DNA from: Paramecium octaurelia
Taxonomy: Eukaryota > Ciliophora > Oligohymenophorea > Peniculida > Parameciidae
Assembly: GCA_905182995.1 (NCBI GenBank)
Contig: CAJJDP010000002.1
Coordinates: 310,001 to 374,000, forward strand
Direction of reading: 5' to 3'
DNA: 64,000 nucleotides
In this document: positions 11,361 to 23,222 of the stretch, piece by piece
Layout of the letters: each line of letters opens with the position of its first letter
How positions within the stretch are numbered: position 1 is the first letter of the stretch
Position numbers and translations under genes: made by a program
The notes under the pieces: generated by a model
Database searches by the model: none
What the model was told of the DNA's origin: nothing
The model's input: only the letters and a program-made list of their open reading frames with translations

Positions 11361-11560
11361 TACATGACAATGCTTCAAAAATAATTCCTTAAAAATCATT
11401 TGTTGGATAAATCTTCAATGAATTCAAAGTTGATAGCTCAATTGATTTATAAGATGTTGTTGATTCATGTTTGGCTCCTTTGAAAATAGATTTAGTTGGA
11501 AAATCATTAAATAATTAAGAAATGGAAAAAGTTGCTTAACAGTTTAGAAATCAGCAATGA
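11361..11560 (+). pseudogene. duplicated 3' fragment of SDR gene
   Basis: Repeats the last 200 bp of the SDR coding sequence (from the VHDNASKII region to the TGA) without the upstream two thirds. It has no start codon of its own. If the duplication is an assembly artefact, this fragment does not exist in the organism. Confidence 0.85.
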
Positions 11561-11596
11561 TAATTAACAAATCTAATTATTTCTATAAATTTAAAA

Positions 11597-12251
11597 TCAT
11601 TGAAATCCATATTAGGTTGATCCATCAATGCTAAATGGCATTTTAACTACATATGCAGGTAAATTCTTTTCTCCCTTTCCATTTATTATAGTACTGTAAA
11701 CCTTTATTTCTGATTGTTCAAATAAGCTATAATAAATGTTATTCAATGGTCCATAGTCATCAAATAAACTAGCCATCAAAACATTAGAATCAACCGCTGT
11801 CCAATTTCCCAATAAAGTTGTTACGTGAGGGAATTTGTTCTCTATAGGCACTGCATAATCTTCTCTCTTAACAACACATGCAATCACTCTCTTTGGCAAT
11901 AAAGCTACTGCATAGATTTGCATTTATTAGGGGAGATTCACTTTGAAATTTTTATAATATTCTGATTATTCTGCATCTTTATTATCTCCTATATAAAATG
12001 TAGTGATGTGAAGATTAGGAGGAGATCTGTAGGTTTTATTATTAGTTAATTCATAGTACATGTCTTTAATTAATTAATTTCTTACATTAAACATCTTAAT
12101 CTTAAGGGTAACGATTCATCAATATTTTAACAGCATCTAATACTTTTAGCCTCATATAAACTTTGGATTCTTATTAATCGTTTGCAAAGACTCCCAAGTA
12201 TAATGGAAGTGCTTAAATTGAGGCAATCAATGAAATCAAAATAATATTCAT
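11597..12251 (-). CDS. second copy of 2H-phosphoesterase-like gene
   Basis: Identical in sequence and intron to the gene at 10236-10890, including signal peptide and both HxT motifs. It lies wholly in repeat copy 2 and is most likely the same gene assembled twice. If the duplication were real, it would be a very recent tandem gene copy. Confidence 0.7.
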
Positions 12252-13624
12252 AAATATTTTAATAATCTAATTTTAATCTTATAGTCTCTATAAAATCAAA
12301 TACATTCTTTTATACATTTGAATGTCTAATATAATTTAAGCTCTCCGCTTTTCACGTTCTTAGACTGCAGAATAGCTGCATATTTTAATTAGAAATATAA
12401 CCTTCCTTTTCTGGTGACATTCTTACAATAAAAACTATTTTATTTTTTTTTCCTATTCTTTCAATGAATAAAATCACCAAATAATATATTTTTAAGAGTT
12501 TTAATGCAAGTAAAAAAAATTGAATATTAAATTTAAAATACATTTTATATTGGAATTTTGCCATGACATAACATCCTGTATTAGTTGTGGTTATTATTTA
12601 GTATACATTATAATAACCATATTTGTTTTTAATGTATAATTTATTCAAACGAATATATTATGCTTCTAATCATCAGCTTTTTCATTTATTTTAACACTTT
12701 TTTACATTTATTTTCATTATTAAGGTATAAAAATTCTCTTTCTGTTACTAAAAACTGACTGCTCTCTGATATAATACTAAGTTTCTGATAATATAATCAA
12801 ACAATCTGATGATTTTTTTTTTCTTAAGAAAATGCAAAAATTGATTAATTCTTTCTATTTTTTATATGTATTTGTGACATATTCTTGCTCTTTTTTTTGT
12901 CTAAAGCATGTATGCAAGAATAAATTATTTTTCTGTTTTCTTTTCAAAAACTTAAAATTAAGTAACAGAAAAATCATCTCTAGTCCTCATTAAAGTAGAT
13001 TTGTATCATTCTTGAGTATTACTCTACTTATTTATCAACATAGATCATTATAATTATTCAGAACTAAAATAAAATGATAATAATAATAAATGTTACATTA
13101 ATTATAAGTAGAAAGAAAATAATAATATTACAATTAGACTTTTTCTACCTTATAAAATCACTAGACAGTATTCGTAAATATAAATAAACCTAAAATTCTA
13201 TTCAATAAATATTTATTTCTAATTTCTTTATACATTAGAAATTGTGAAAGATGTTTGTAAATATTTTAGTTTACAAAAGCTTTGTTGATCACTAATTTGC
13301 ATAAAGAATATAAAACAAATAGTGAATCATGAAAAAAGAGAAGACATATACAAAATGAATCAATTAATAGTAATATTATTGAATTACTCAGCGATAGTTG
13401 TTATACCCTCCGAATATTTATGTCATATTCTAAATAATAGAGAATTGCTTCTACTATTATTTAAAATTAAAACTCGGCCTTTTATATTCATCATTTGTTT
13501 AATAAATAAATTATTAAATAAATTGTGCTTTCTAAATAGTATTTAAATGCCGATTTTAGTATAGATGATTTAATAAAGCAAATATAAGGAGTTTTGATGA
13601 AATTTTTATTTGTTGTTTAATAAA
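12252..13624. other. long non-genic region
   Basis: About 1.4 kb, the first 470 bp being the repeated flank. The remainder is AT-rich with frequent TGA in all frames and poly-T runs. An open frame at 13322-13558 on the plus strand (starting MNHEKREDIYKMNQ) is hydrophobic and has no family resemblance. It may be chance. No RNA gene recognised. Confidence 0.5.
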
Positions 13625-14723
13625 TCAATATTTCCTGCTCCAAGGTTTGTCATCAGGGATTTCAGATTTTGGTTGGAATTGATTGGCTTTAGCTTACGGG
13701 TTTTACTCAAAGTATTTCTTAGCCTCTTCATAAATTTAATAATCTTCACCATATTTTTACATATCTAGGAGATTGAGATTTATGAATACTTTCAGAAAAT
13801 TAGCTTAGATCTTATTCATATTAATCTTGTTGAGTAAAAAGATTTTCAGAGTCCATAAACATAGGTGGCTGCTATTTCATAAACACTCTCTATTCAATGA
13901 ATTCTTCATCCTCATATTCTAAAGGGAAATTCAACTCAGCTATTTTTTAAAGAGCCTCTTCTTCATTTCCTCTTTATTATTTTATTAGTCTCTCATCTGT
14001 GTCAATGACAACCTAAGATGAAAACTGAAAATACTTGTCTGAAATTCTTTGAAGTTTCTTCACCATGAACTTATGCTAATTCCAACAATTCCTATTTATA
14101 TTCTCTAAGGATTTGCAATTCTTGAGGTGTGATATCTCTTAAATACTTGGCAGGAGACCCAGCCCAAACCTCTCCTTATTTAATTTGAGTGCCTTCTGGT
14201 ACAAGAGATCCAGCTGCAACAATTCCTTAGACAGAAGCACCTTATTTTATTGTTGATCCCATTCCAATAAATGCATCATCACCAATTAAACATCCTTATA
14301 AATTTGAATTTGGTCCCACGTAAGAGTTATTTCCTAAAGTCACTGGTTACGTTGCCCTGACATAGACATTATCTTATATTAAAGCATTCTTGCCCACTGT
14401 TATAGCATTTTAATCAGCACGCAAAGTGGCACCATACCAGACAGAGGAGCTAACGATGAACATTTCTAATAATACTTCTGCTTTAAAATAACATTTCCAA
14501 CTAAAACTGAATTAGGGGCAGTAAACAATGCTTCACTGATTTATGGAGTTTAACCATTAGCTTGCACTTTCCTCAAACACTACACTAAACGATCATCGCT
14601 GGCTTCGCTTCCAAGGATATCATTCCCTTGTGAGAGGAAGCTTTTTCCAATTCTCCTATAGTATGGCCCGACTGCATTTAATACAAAGGAATCAAATAAT
14701 TGGAGAATCTTGACTTTGAACAT
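13625..14723 (-). CDS. gamma carbonic anhydrase-like protein, no His ligands
   Basis: Four exons (introns 26, 22 and 25 nt), 341 residues. The left-handed beta-helix hexapeptide pattern of gamma-type carbonic anhydrases is clear: SSVWYGATLRADQNAI, ALIQDNVYVRATQPV, SYVGPNSNLQGCLIGDDAF, IGMGSTIKQ and WAGSPAKYLR. In catalytic members three histidines bind zinc; at those positions this protein has Arg (YVR), Pro/Asn (GPNS) and Gln (LQG), so it should be inactive. Inactive gamma-CA-like subunits form part of mitochondrial complex I in plants and ciliates, and that is the likely role here. A C-terminal extension of about 110 acidic and Gln-rich residues, ending PDDKPWSRKY, goes beyond the usual family length. 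Confidence 0.92.
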
Positions 14724-14814
14724 AATTATTTATGTAATATTAATAAGGAAAAGTATACCTTAGTCTTATTATAATAAAATTTATACAAACAAGAAAACAC
14801 TCAATAATAAATAT

Positions 14815-15162
14815 TCAAACTCTTAATACAGAAAATAAGGGTCTAATAGTAGTTAGTATGGGAGAAGTGGATCGCTTAATTATGATTTTTGTTTTGACCA
14901 TGTCTCTAATATTCGAAATACATTGAGGATTATCAGTAGAACTAACTAAGCAACTTGTGCTTCTGCCAATTCTAATTTTAGCTTATTCAATTTCTGTTTG
15001 AGTGAGCTTGCTCAAATTATCATTTTGAAAATCTTATAGTTCTTTGAATTATTCGTTATCATCGAATTGCGCTTAATCTTCTTCAAAAGAGTTTGCAAAC
15101 TAAGGTGATCCCTTGTTTTCACAATTTTCGACTTCTTCTTTAAATGAATTTTCCAGATTCAT
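14815..15162 (-). CDS. short hypothetical protein, 115 aa
   Basis: Intronless frame of 116 codons from ATG 15162 to TGA 14815. The N-terminal half is acidic and rich in Phe, Gln and Asn (NSFEEDQAQFDDNEQFKEL), the C-terminal half basic and Ser-rich (IGRSTSCLVSS; IKRSTSPIL). No domain recognised. It is on the same strand as its neighbours with 91 bp on one side and 94 bp on the other. Confidence 0.6.
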
Positions 15163-15256
15163 ATTAAGAATGATATTATTAATATTAAATTGAATGTTGG
15201 CTAATGACACAACTCGAGAGTGATTGGGTATTTTGTTATGTGTCTAAAAAAATAAT

Positions 15257-15872
15257 TCAGCTAAGATTTAATTAAATGGAATAATTACTAATTAAATCTC
15301 TTGGTACAAAATTGTCTCCATAAAACTTTTATTACTAAACAATGTCTTCCTTATAGATTAGCCAGAACCATTGTTATTTTTTACTTTTGAATTCAATCGC
15401 ATCTCCTTCTCTCTTACCTTTAATTACTTACCCATAGAAGGTGTCTCCATTTTTGTAATGCTGAACGCAGAATCCATCATATTCCCCTTTCTTTGTAAGT
15501 CCGTAGGTTATCATGTTCGTATACCTTTTGATTAAAATTTTATCGCCATAGGAGTTGTTCTTAAAGGGGATCACTTTATAGAGGAAACTTTTATTATGTA
15601 TGTTCTCGGAGTCGATCAAATGTGAATTGTCATCAAAATGCAATTTAATGCACGAATTCTATAACTTATAGATTCCAATGTTAATTGGCTCAGAGTCTTT
15701 GAATTCCCCATAATAATATGCTAAATTATATTGGTTGGTATTTACATCCGTCGGGGTTTATAAGCAAACCAAAGCCTTGGAGATTTCCTCTAATGATGGT
15801 TCCTACATAGAGAGAACCATCAGTCTACAAAAGCATGTCTTTATCAAGGATGGAGGTTTAGAATTATTGCAT
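15257..15872 (-). CDS. MORN-repeat protein
   Basis: One 25-nt intron, 196 residues. MORN repeats are seen as YVGTIIRGNLQGFG, YYYGEFKDSEP, GEYDGFCVQHYKNGDTFYG and GQVIKGKREGDAIEF, a pattern of paired aromatic-glycine beta-hairpins that in protists often attach proteins to membranes or to cytoskeletal and ciliary structures. Starts MQQFQTSILDKDML. The start codon is only 21 bp from that of PACRG on the opposite strand, so both share one promoter region, and a ciliary role is plausible by association. The C-terminus after the last repeat (VPRDLISNYS) is short. Confidence 0.82.
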
Positions 15873-15893
15873 AAATAAAAATTAAATAATTAA
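15873..15893. promoter_or_regulatory. 21-bp divergent promoter gap
   Basis: The two start codons of the MORN gene (minus, 15872) and PACRG (plus, 15894) are separated by 21 AT-only bases. Promoter elements and 5' UTRs of both genes must lie in this gap or inside the opposite coding region. Confidence 0.6.
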
Positions 15894-17029
15894 ATGCTAC
15901 CCAAAATATAAGGATAATCAGTTGGAAGAAAAGAGAATTTGGCATCTTAATAGATTGTCGAAGATCATTTAAAAAACATACTAAAAAAACAAGAAAATCA
16001 AGTATTTTGTTATTCGAAAACCTTTTAGAATTACAAGGCATGGAAGACACCCTATGCTCCCAAGAATCCTCATTCACCATTTGGGGATTTTCCAAAGGAA
16101 TACATCCCAAAGGAGAAAGCCAACAAACAAAAAGTGATGGAACCTGTTCATGAGACCACTTAAAATGCCTTGATTACTAGTAAGAATCGTAATTTAGCAT
16201 CTATAGATAAATATTAAGGGACTCATTAGGGAACAGGAGGAAGATCGAGTTCATAATTATTAAAGAAGGAAGAGTATAAGCCAGCACCACCAAAAGCAGG
16301 AGCTTATGATTAAAGAACAATTACAGTTTCAGATTTCAGGAGATATTACGATAGAGGGGATTTACCAATTAAAGTAACTCATACACAGTTATATTGATAG
16401 GTTGACCATTAAGGAAGTGTCAACAGAATCATATGGAAGATATCCCCAGAACAATTAGATTATCACCATTATTTGCCCATCTTCTTTGATGGATTAAGAG
16501 TATGACCATTTTATTAAAACAATAGGAAAAAATGGATCCTTACAGATTCTTAGCAATTTTGGGAACCTATGGTTTACTTGAGAGTGGAGGTAATAAAATA
16601 TTGCCTGTAATTCCCTAATTGATTATTCCAATTAAAAGTAAAAGCAATCTTCTATTTCGATAGCTAATTTAAACACAAGAGATATAAGCATTATGGAAGT
16701 GCAATTAAAAGTTTTACAGAAACTTGTATTGAGTGGAGAAATGGTGGGCGAAGCGTTAGGTGAGAATTATATATATATGTGTTTTAGTACCTTACTACAG
16801 GTAATTGTTACCAATAATGAACTTATATAAAAACAATAATTCTAATATAGGGGATAAAATTGAGTATAATCAAAGGAAGAGAGTCAATATTGGGGATTTG
16901 ATATAGGAAACACTTGAACTTTTTGAATAAACAGGAGGAGAAGTAAGTATTTGATGGATTATTTAATAGGATGCTTACATAAACATAAAGTACATGATAC
17001 CAACATACGAGAGCTGCATTTTAAATTGA
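15894..17029 (+). CDS. PACRG: PACRG, ciliary inner-junction protein
   Basis: Seven exons (introns 27, 27, 26, 26, 28 and 27 nt), 324 residues. The conserved PACRG domain is unmistakable: [79 protein letters not shown] and [10 protein letters not shown] at the end. In cilia PACRG, with FAP20, forms the inner junction that closes the B-tubule of doublet microtubules. The N-terminal 110 residues before the domain are Lys/Gln-rich, as is usual and variable in this family. Two introns contain in-frame TGA (for example GTATGACC ... AATAG), so splicing is needed to read through. All six introns end in TAG. Confidence 0.96.
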
Positions 17030-17053
17030 TTAAGAATAATAATATATATATTA

Positions 17054-17441
17054 ATGATTAAACAAATAATTCTCATATTATTAGTTGTTTTTGTTATTCA
17101 AGCCAGACATTAACATTTAAGACACAGCAAACATCAATTGGGCCATAATTTAACTATGAAACCAGGTATGATTTTATATATCTGTAAGGCGAATCATGCT
17201 TACCTAACACTGATTTGGGGGGATAGAAAAAAGAGGAAACATCGGCTAACCAAGCAAGAAAACATTTATCAGTAATTAGAACTCTCATATTTCATAGAAA
17301 TTTGCTGATCACTTGACAGAAGAGAATAGAAAAGCTGAGGATAAATAACCATACCCTAACATTTATACATATTAAGATTAAAATTGCGTAGGAAACGGAT
17401 AGGATCCATCAAAAAGAGACAGAAGAATGAGAAGAAGTTGA
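17054..17441 (+). CDS. small secreted basic protein
   Basis: Two introns (23 and 26 nt), 112 residues. MIKQIILILLVVFVIQA is a signal peptide; the mature part is rich in His, Lys and Gln (RHQHLRHSKHQLGHN), then polar, with a Cys in ESCLPNTDLGG and another in QNCVGNGQ, ending in a basic cluster RDRRMRRS. Two cysteines could form one disulfide. No family recognised. It starts 24 bp after the PACRG stop. Confidence 0.7.
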
Positions 17442-17470
17442 AATCAACTTTTGATATTAATAAAACATTA

Positions 17471-18229
17471 TCATTGAATTTCAATTGCTTTCCAAAGAGT
17501 GCAAGTATCTTCAGGCTTACCAGAATCAATACTTAGTAAAGAAACTACGAATTAACCTTCAGGATTGCATTAGTTGGCATTAGTTTACAAATACTACCCA
17601 GTGTCTAAGTGTCGTATTCCTAAACAATTATAGTAGATTTTACTTATGTTCCCATCCATTTTTTCAATATACCAAACATCTCCATTTTCACTTCCACCTA
17701 CATTGATATGTCCATTATTACTGTTTTATTGAGCCTTTAAGTAACATTTAGTTAGAGGATGATATAACTATCACTTTAAAAGCTAAATGAGTACTTTAAT
17801 TAAATTCTCATCTACATTTTCGACAGACCAATTGTCATAATCATTACCACACTCTTAGCAACAAATCACTTCATTCAATCGAGAATTGGGATATCGAATT
17901 CTGTGAGAGTGGAGGTACCCTTTAAAATTTACATTTAACAATTAGATTGTGTTATTAGTAATAGAACTCTTTCTCAAATTTGATATACAACAAGTTAAAT
18001 GACTGTCTTTGATTAAACTTTCATCTGGGTTCGGTGTACCTGTCTCCTTACCAAGTTCTTCTTTGATGATTATTGTACTCACACTTGGTACCAAAAGAGT
18101 TTAGTGCCGATCAAGCCAACATTGCTCATTCACACCCTCTTTTATACAGATTCCTTTTCTTGGTTCATAGTAAATTGATGATCTAAAAGAACTATTTGGA
18201 TTTTGTTCCTTTTTACAAAAATTACCCAT
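17471..18229 (-). CDS. MIR-domain protein
   Basis: One 27-nt intron that hides an in-frame TGA; 243 residues. GYLHSHRIRYPNSR and, nearby, NDYDNWSVENVDEN match the MIR repeat (LHSH ... YPxGS ... DxNNxW) found in protein O-mannosyltransferases, inositol trisphosphate receptors and SDF2. There are later beta-rich segments with HINVGGSENGDVWYIE and LGIRHLDTGQYL, a second and third MIR-like unit. No transmembrane segment or signal peptide is visible, so it is not a mannosyltransferase itself; an SDF2-like or cytosolic ligand-binding role is inference. It has many cysteines (CISN, CCQECG). Confidence 0.75.
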
Positions 18230-18325
18230 TAAATTATCTAATATAAATTACAAATAGAACAATAATGTTTCTAATGTTTATATAGAATTTAAAATATTAT
18301 TGTTTAACATCTCATCTTTTATAAA

Positions 18326-19753
18326 TCACTTGATCTAAGAATTTATTTGCTAAGCAGTTATCGGATCATACTAACGAACAGATTATTCTTCTACTTACTT
18401 CTACTTATTTTTTGGTTAGCTCAACAAGAAAAAGTCCTTAATATGAAAAGTTTAATTTTCATCATCTAAATTTTCCTCTGAACATTATGCCAAGGCTTAT
18501 TCTAAATCTTAGTTTAAGTTTTTATTAGGCGGCCTTAATAGAATGCCCATTGAATGACTTTCTTATAACTTTTTACGTCCAAAGTGATACTGCAGGAACA
18601 ATTATATTCTTGAAAGTTCATAAATGATATTAATATAAACAAGTCGTTTTTAAGCCTACTCGATCAAAACTGCACACGCTTTTTTATCATAATTTACTTT
18701 GGAGCTCTTGATTTATTGATAATCAGTGAAATAAAAGCTTAAAACCTAATCTATAAAATTATATTCTAATAATTTCTCGTTGTAGTACACTATTACATAC
18801 TTCAACAACAGAAGAATATTGGCGATTGAACCCACTTATGCTAAAACTTCCCCAAGTTTCGGATACACTATTTTTAATTCCTAAGATACGGGATCAAGGC
18901 GAAAAATCATATTAAGGTAGGTGTCCATACCTAGAATTTTTTACCAGAAATTTATAGAAGCAGATGTTGTCAATATATTAGCATCTTGTACAAAGGTTTC
19001 TTTCTCAAAAGACCCTAATAAAACACCATTGTCAATATAAGCCTAGGTTTACTTGAGGAATACTTAACTTTAAGAAGAAATTACTTTGTCTATTGAAAAA
19101 TAGTATGATTTTTTAATGAATTCGAATTCTTAGGTTTCTGAATTAAATTATTTTAAATGAATCTAGAATGCAATAAAATTCACTGCAGAATCAAAAAAAT
19201 TATCGATTTCCTCTTCACTTGCACAGCTCTAATTTCCAGTTAAATATTTTTTATCACATCTAACTAATACAAGCATTAATTCTCTCACATTTTCTAAGGA
19301 TGAGCCATTACTGTTTTAAGATAACGTAAACTAATTTAATCCAAATTTTTTTGTTCCATAATAAGAAATTGATTCATTCTGAGATAGAAAAGAAAATATT
19401 GTAGAGGGGAAACCATTATTGAAATTAATACCCAACGGAGTTAGTATGTTATTTTATTAGTTAAATGGATCAATTTATTAATCTTGGTACTTCCAATAAA
19501 AAAATTCAAATAAGTTTTGATCCTCAATGTATTATAATTCAGAAGCCAAATTGGCCTTCATTGTGTTTGTTGACTTTGGAAGTAAGCGAAAGGAAATCCA
19601 CTCATTCAAAATGTATGCTAAATACCCTAAACTAGCTGCTAAGATCAAAAGTGATGTAATTCCTCCTAATTTAGATTTTTGGCTTTTAACGTTTAGACTG
19701 ATTTATTATCTCAATTCCACTCCAAACAGATCAATTAGAGATAAAAAATTCAT
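18326..19753 (-). CDS. two-TM membrane protein of ciliate type
   Basis: Intronless, 475 residues. After MNFLSLIDLFGVELRQQ comes a transmembrane segment (GGITSLLILAASLGYLAYIL), a long extracytoplasmic-looking region with potential N-glycosylation sites (SQNESIS, NGSS, GNQSC) and one CxxC-spaced pair, then a second hydrophobic segment (VGSIANILLLLKYVIVYY), and a Gln/Lys-rich cytoplasmic tail. N-terminal TM plus one further TM before a conserved Tyr-rich helix is an arrangement I associate with a large ciliate-specific membrane family of unknown function. Stop TGA at 18326. Confidence 0.8.
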
Positions 19754-20049
19754 TAATAAATTATAATTTTTAATATTTCTTCTTACATCTTTTTATGATA
19801 TTGAATTTTTTGTCTGAGTATTTAATTTCAAAGTTTTAAGATGTAGACTTACATAAAACTTTAGGGAACCTTATGAGTTAAAGTTTCATAAATAAGGAGG
19901 GTAAAACCAAATAATAAATTATAAATCAATTTTTTTATATATTATCATTTTAATATACTGATTGAATGAGTACTAAAAGTAAGGTTGAAGAAGTACTAAA
20001 TTGTAATAATTAAGTTATTGTTTATATGAATATGTATAATTATTTTAAA

Positions 20050-21667
20050 TCATTCACTCTTTAGTTCATTTAGTAATTACTAATTAATTTTGTTTTATTT
20101 CCTAATAAAAGTTAATATGCAAGTACATACTTTCCTTCAAACATTTCAATTTTCAGAATAAATTCACTAATTTTTATTTCTGCATTGTTTTTAAGGACAA
20201 TTAAGTCTGATTCTTGTTTCTTTTCTGCTTAATCTGTTGTTGATAAATAAACCCAAGTGCCATTCGCAGAATCTCTATCTTTGGATCCATCAAAAATTAT
20301 CCATGATTTCAGGCTAAAATAATTGTCAACTATACCTTTTTGAGTATTTAAATCTGCTTTATTTCCTTGATATTGTATTAGAATTGATTTTGACATTGTT
20401 TTCTTACCCTCTTCCTATTTAAAATTCAATGGAATCAGAATTTTCTGTATGAATAAAAATGTTATTATTTTTTCCGTTATCAATCCCAGAACCATTGAAT
20501 TTGATAGAAATAAAGGCTGCTTTGTATTCTTTGAGCTTATTATAGTAATCTTCAGATCTAGTTTTTAAATCTTCAGTATCATCTTCTTATGAATTTATCC
20601 TCTAAAACTTTTACAATGTTGATTAATCATTAAAATGAATTTCATGTTTACATATCTTTGAGCGATTCAATTTTCTTAACAACCTATAGAAATGATCATC
20701 TATTTCAATCCCCTTCTCTTTATAAGATTCACAAAATTGGACATTAAAATTTGTATCACTGCCAATACTATACTTTTAATCGTATTTCATAATATTGGGT
20801 TCATGTTTTTAAATTTTAAAAAGAGTTCCACATAGACTACCTAAATCCTAAACATAAGCATGTCTTGGACACCTAAAAATTAGGATATAAATGTACTCCA
20901 AAAATTATGAAATGATCGATAGGGCTCTTTAAGGCAATTGAGAATTGGATGAAGTTCTGATGCTTTAAATTGCTAATTTGTAGATGAGCTTAATTTTTTG
21001 TTCTTTTCTGAAGTAATGCTTGCAGACTATTTTACAATGAATTCTTGAGATTATTCTATCTTCTGGAAGGGCTAAAAGCATAGATGATGAGCTATTACTT
21101 ATATCATTTGGATAGACATCTGTTCTATGAGATCTTCCTATAAGGATGTCTTCGGAGTCAGCAATTTTGTGAGAGCCTATGAGACTAAAAATTCCTTGTA
21201 AAATTTACCCTTGTGAATTTATGAAGTATTCATTTGAATGATTAGTATTTGGGTAATTTATATTTCTCAGCACAGTAACTTTTATGTAGGGTTCGTTTTT
21301 GTTTAATTCCTCATTATGAATTGGAATCGTTCGCTTTTACATATATTTATCGAGGTTGGAGTTCTTTTATCTGAATTTATTAAAATTTTAACCTTGGAGA
21401 TGAGGGTTCTCGTCTATTTTGATTTTAGTAGTAAAACATAATTTCATCATCCTAATTAGTGGGCCTTGAAGCAAAGCCAGTTATCGGAAAAAATTATCTT
21501 TATCGCTATTCTCCAAAGGAATATAAGTTTAGAAATTAATGTAATTAAAATGAGGATCCCATCTCTAAAAATGACTCCAGTTCTTAAAGTGGATGAGGAA
21601 ATGGCGAGAGAAAGTTATGTTGGTTGTTGTTGTTGTTGTTTGGATTATTATTATTATCATTATTCAT
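20050..21667 (-). CDS. protein with two FHA domains
   Basis: Six exons (introns 22, 24, 24, 22 and 29 nt) leave 499 codons. The N-terminus is Asn-rich (MNNDNNNPNNNNNNQHN). FHA domain 1 has ILIGRSHRTDV, RIISRIHCKI and AYVQDLGSLCGTL; the Arg-Ser and SRIH positions are those that bind phosphothreonine. FHA domain 2 has FQIGRGQENNV, NTISRKQSRF and DSANGTWVYL, with the SRxH His replaced by Gln. The protein should recognise Thr-phosphorylated partners. The final intron choice puts the stop at 20050; without it the frame would run to 19925. It is the only gene here with tandem phosphopeptide-binding modules. Confidence 0.85.
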
Positions 21668-21775
21668 TATAATAATTAATGAACTATATTAATAATTTAT
21701 TTCGATCATATTTATTTAAAATCAAACAAAAAGAGAGTTATGGAATAAATTTTGAATATAGAGTATAAATTATTA

Positions 21776-22405
21776 TCATTTATGTTAAGATTGATTGCAT
21801 TATTTCCCATGAATCTTAAAATAACTATTTCCATCAGTCTTGACCACATTATTCGTTGAATTTGGCTATTTCTTGTGAAAATAATTGATGTCCTCATATT
21901 CTTTATTCTATTTCAACCACTATTCATATTATTTCTATAATAAGAACATCAATATACTTTGTTATCAAAATACAAAGAAGCATATTTCTTATCTCCTTAT
22001 TGACTGTCGGATTCTTTCTTTTTTTGTGTTTTATTCTCCCAATTCGACTCTTGCTTTTCTGGTATTTGCTTTGTAATGGGTTTCTTGCTCAATAGGGTCT
22101 ACCTCTCAGTTATTGGCATTCCAGTAATGATATCCAACTCTACTTAGGGTTATGGCGATCTTTCCATTCTCTAGACTTTCGGGGATAGAGGAGGACTGTA
22201 AGTTTATCTTTGAGTTTTGGCCTCCTTGATTATTTGGCTTCTGTCGAATTGTGTTGGATCGTAATTCTGTTGTCTATCTGCGAATATATTTGAATTGTAG
22301 AAGTATTTGACTTATTATTAAGTGAATTATTTTCTAGCACTTTATTAGCGAGGACTTATTAAGTTATTAAATGTTGTACTGTATCCCTAAACTAATATCA
22401 CTCAT
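21776..22405 (-). CDS. hypothetical Lys/Gln-rich protein
   Basis: Two introns (25 and 23 nt), 193 residues, starting MSDISLGIHPRQQSARKQF. The chain is rich in Gln, Lys, Ser and Pro, with short proline-directed sites (YSPPLSPKVQRMERSPQPQ) that could be phosphorylated by cyclin-dependent or MAP kinases, and no hydrophobic core. It is probably largely disordered. No family recognised. Its start is 108 bp upstream of nothing coding; its stop lies 108 bp from the FHA gene start on the same strand. Confidence 0.62.
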
Positions 22406-23222
22406 ACACTTCAAAAAATATCTGATATAATTATAAAATTAATAAATAAAGAAATGAGTACTGCATATTTTCCAGGAAACATATGAATCTATCCTATGTA
22501 TTGAACTTGAATTATAACAAATAATGATCATCCTATTTTGACATAGTCCATACTATAATGCTATTTATAGAAATAATTTGGAGAACTGGAAACACTACAA
22601 TTTATAATATAATAATGAACTAAAAGGAGTTAACAAGTAAAATCTTTATTCAGAAATATTCTAAATTATTAATAGAGTTCTCTGAAATTCTGGAATTAGT
22701 TTGTTATAAATACGACTAATCCTCCTAGCATTTTCAAAAGTGCTCTTAAGAATGTTATCTTTACAGTATATTTCCAATAATCTCTTTTTATTTATTGGAG
22801 TTACAAATAAATATAGATATATATACATAGGTAATAATATAGGGTAGAATTAGTTGATTAAAGAACTCAATCAAAAGAAGTATCAGAATTAACATATAAA
22901 TTACACGGATAAAAATTGAATTTTCATTATCAAGTTTCTAATTTTTCAAAGAAATGACAATTCAATAATTTTGTTATTTACTTGAATTCAATATTCTGAG
23001 TTAGAATGTGAATCATTCGATTCCTTTTTGAAGCGGAATATGTATTTTAAGTTATGTAATGAAAATAATTTGTAATGTATTATATAATTAAAACAGTAAG
23101 GAGTAATTAAATGAAGCTTATGATATGTAGAAAGTAATAAAGAGTTCTTTCTATTGAGAATTGTGTTCTTTTTAATTTAAAAACATTAATTTTTATTTTT
23201 TATAATATAATAAAAATATTGG
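22406..23222. other. non-genic region
   Basis: About 820 bp of AT-rich sequence between two divergent genes. TGA is frequent in every frame and I see no conserved motif, tRNA or repeat. It should hold the promoters of the DHHC gene and of the Lys/Gln-rich gene. Confidence 0.5.

Larger units (their letters stand above)
11361..12720. repeat. 1,360-bp direct repeat, copy 2
   Basis: Identical to 10000-11359 as far as I can compare by eye. The true genome probably has this sequence once, with 11359 followed directly by base 12721. Confidence 0.97.

Noticed and set aside
13322-13558. Hydrophobic plus-strand frame in the long non-genic region
   Set aside because: No family motif, composition follows the AT background, and TGA-only stops make frames of this length common.
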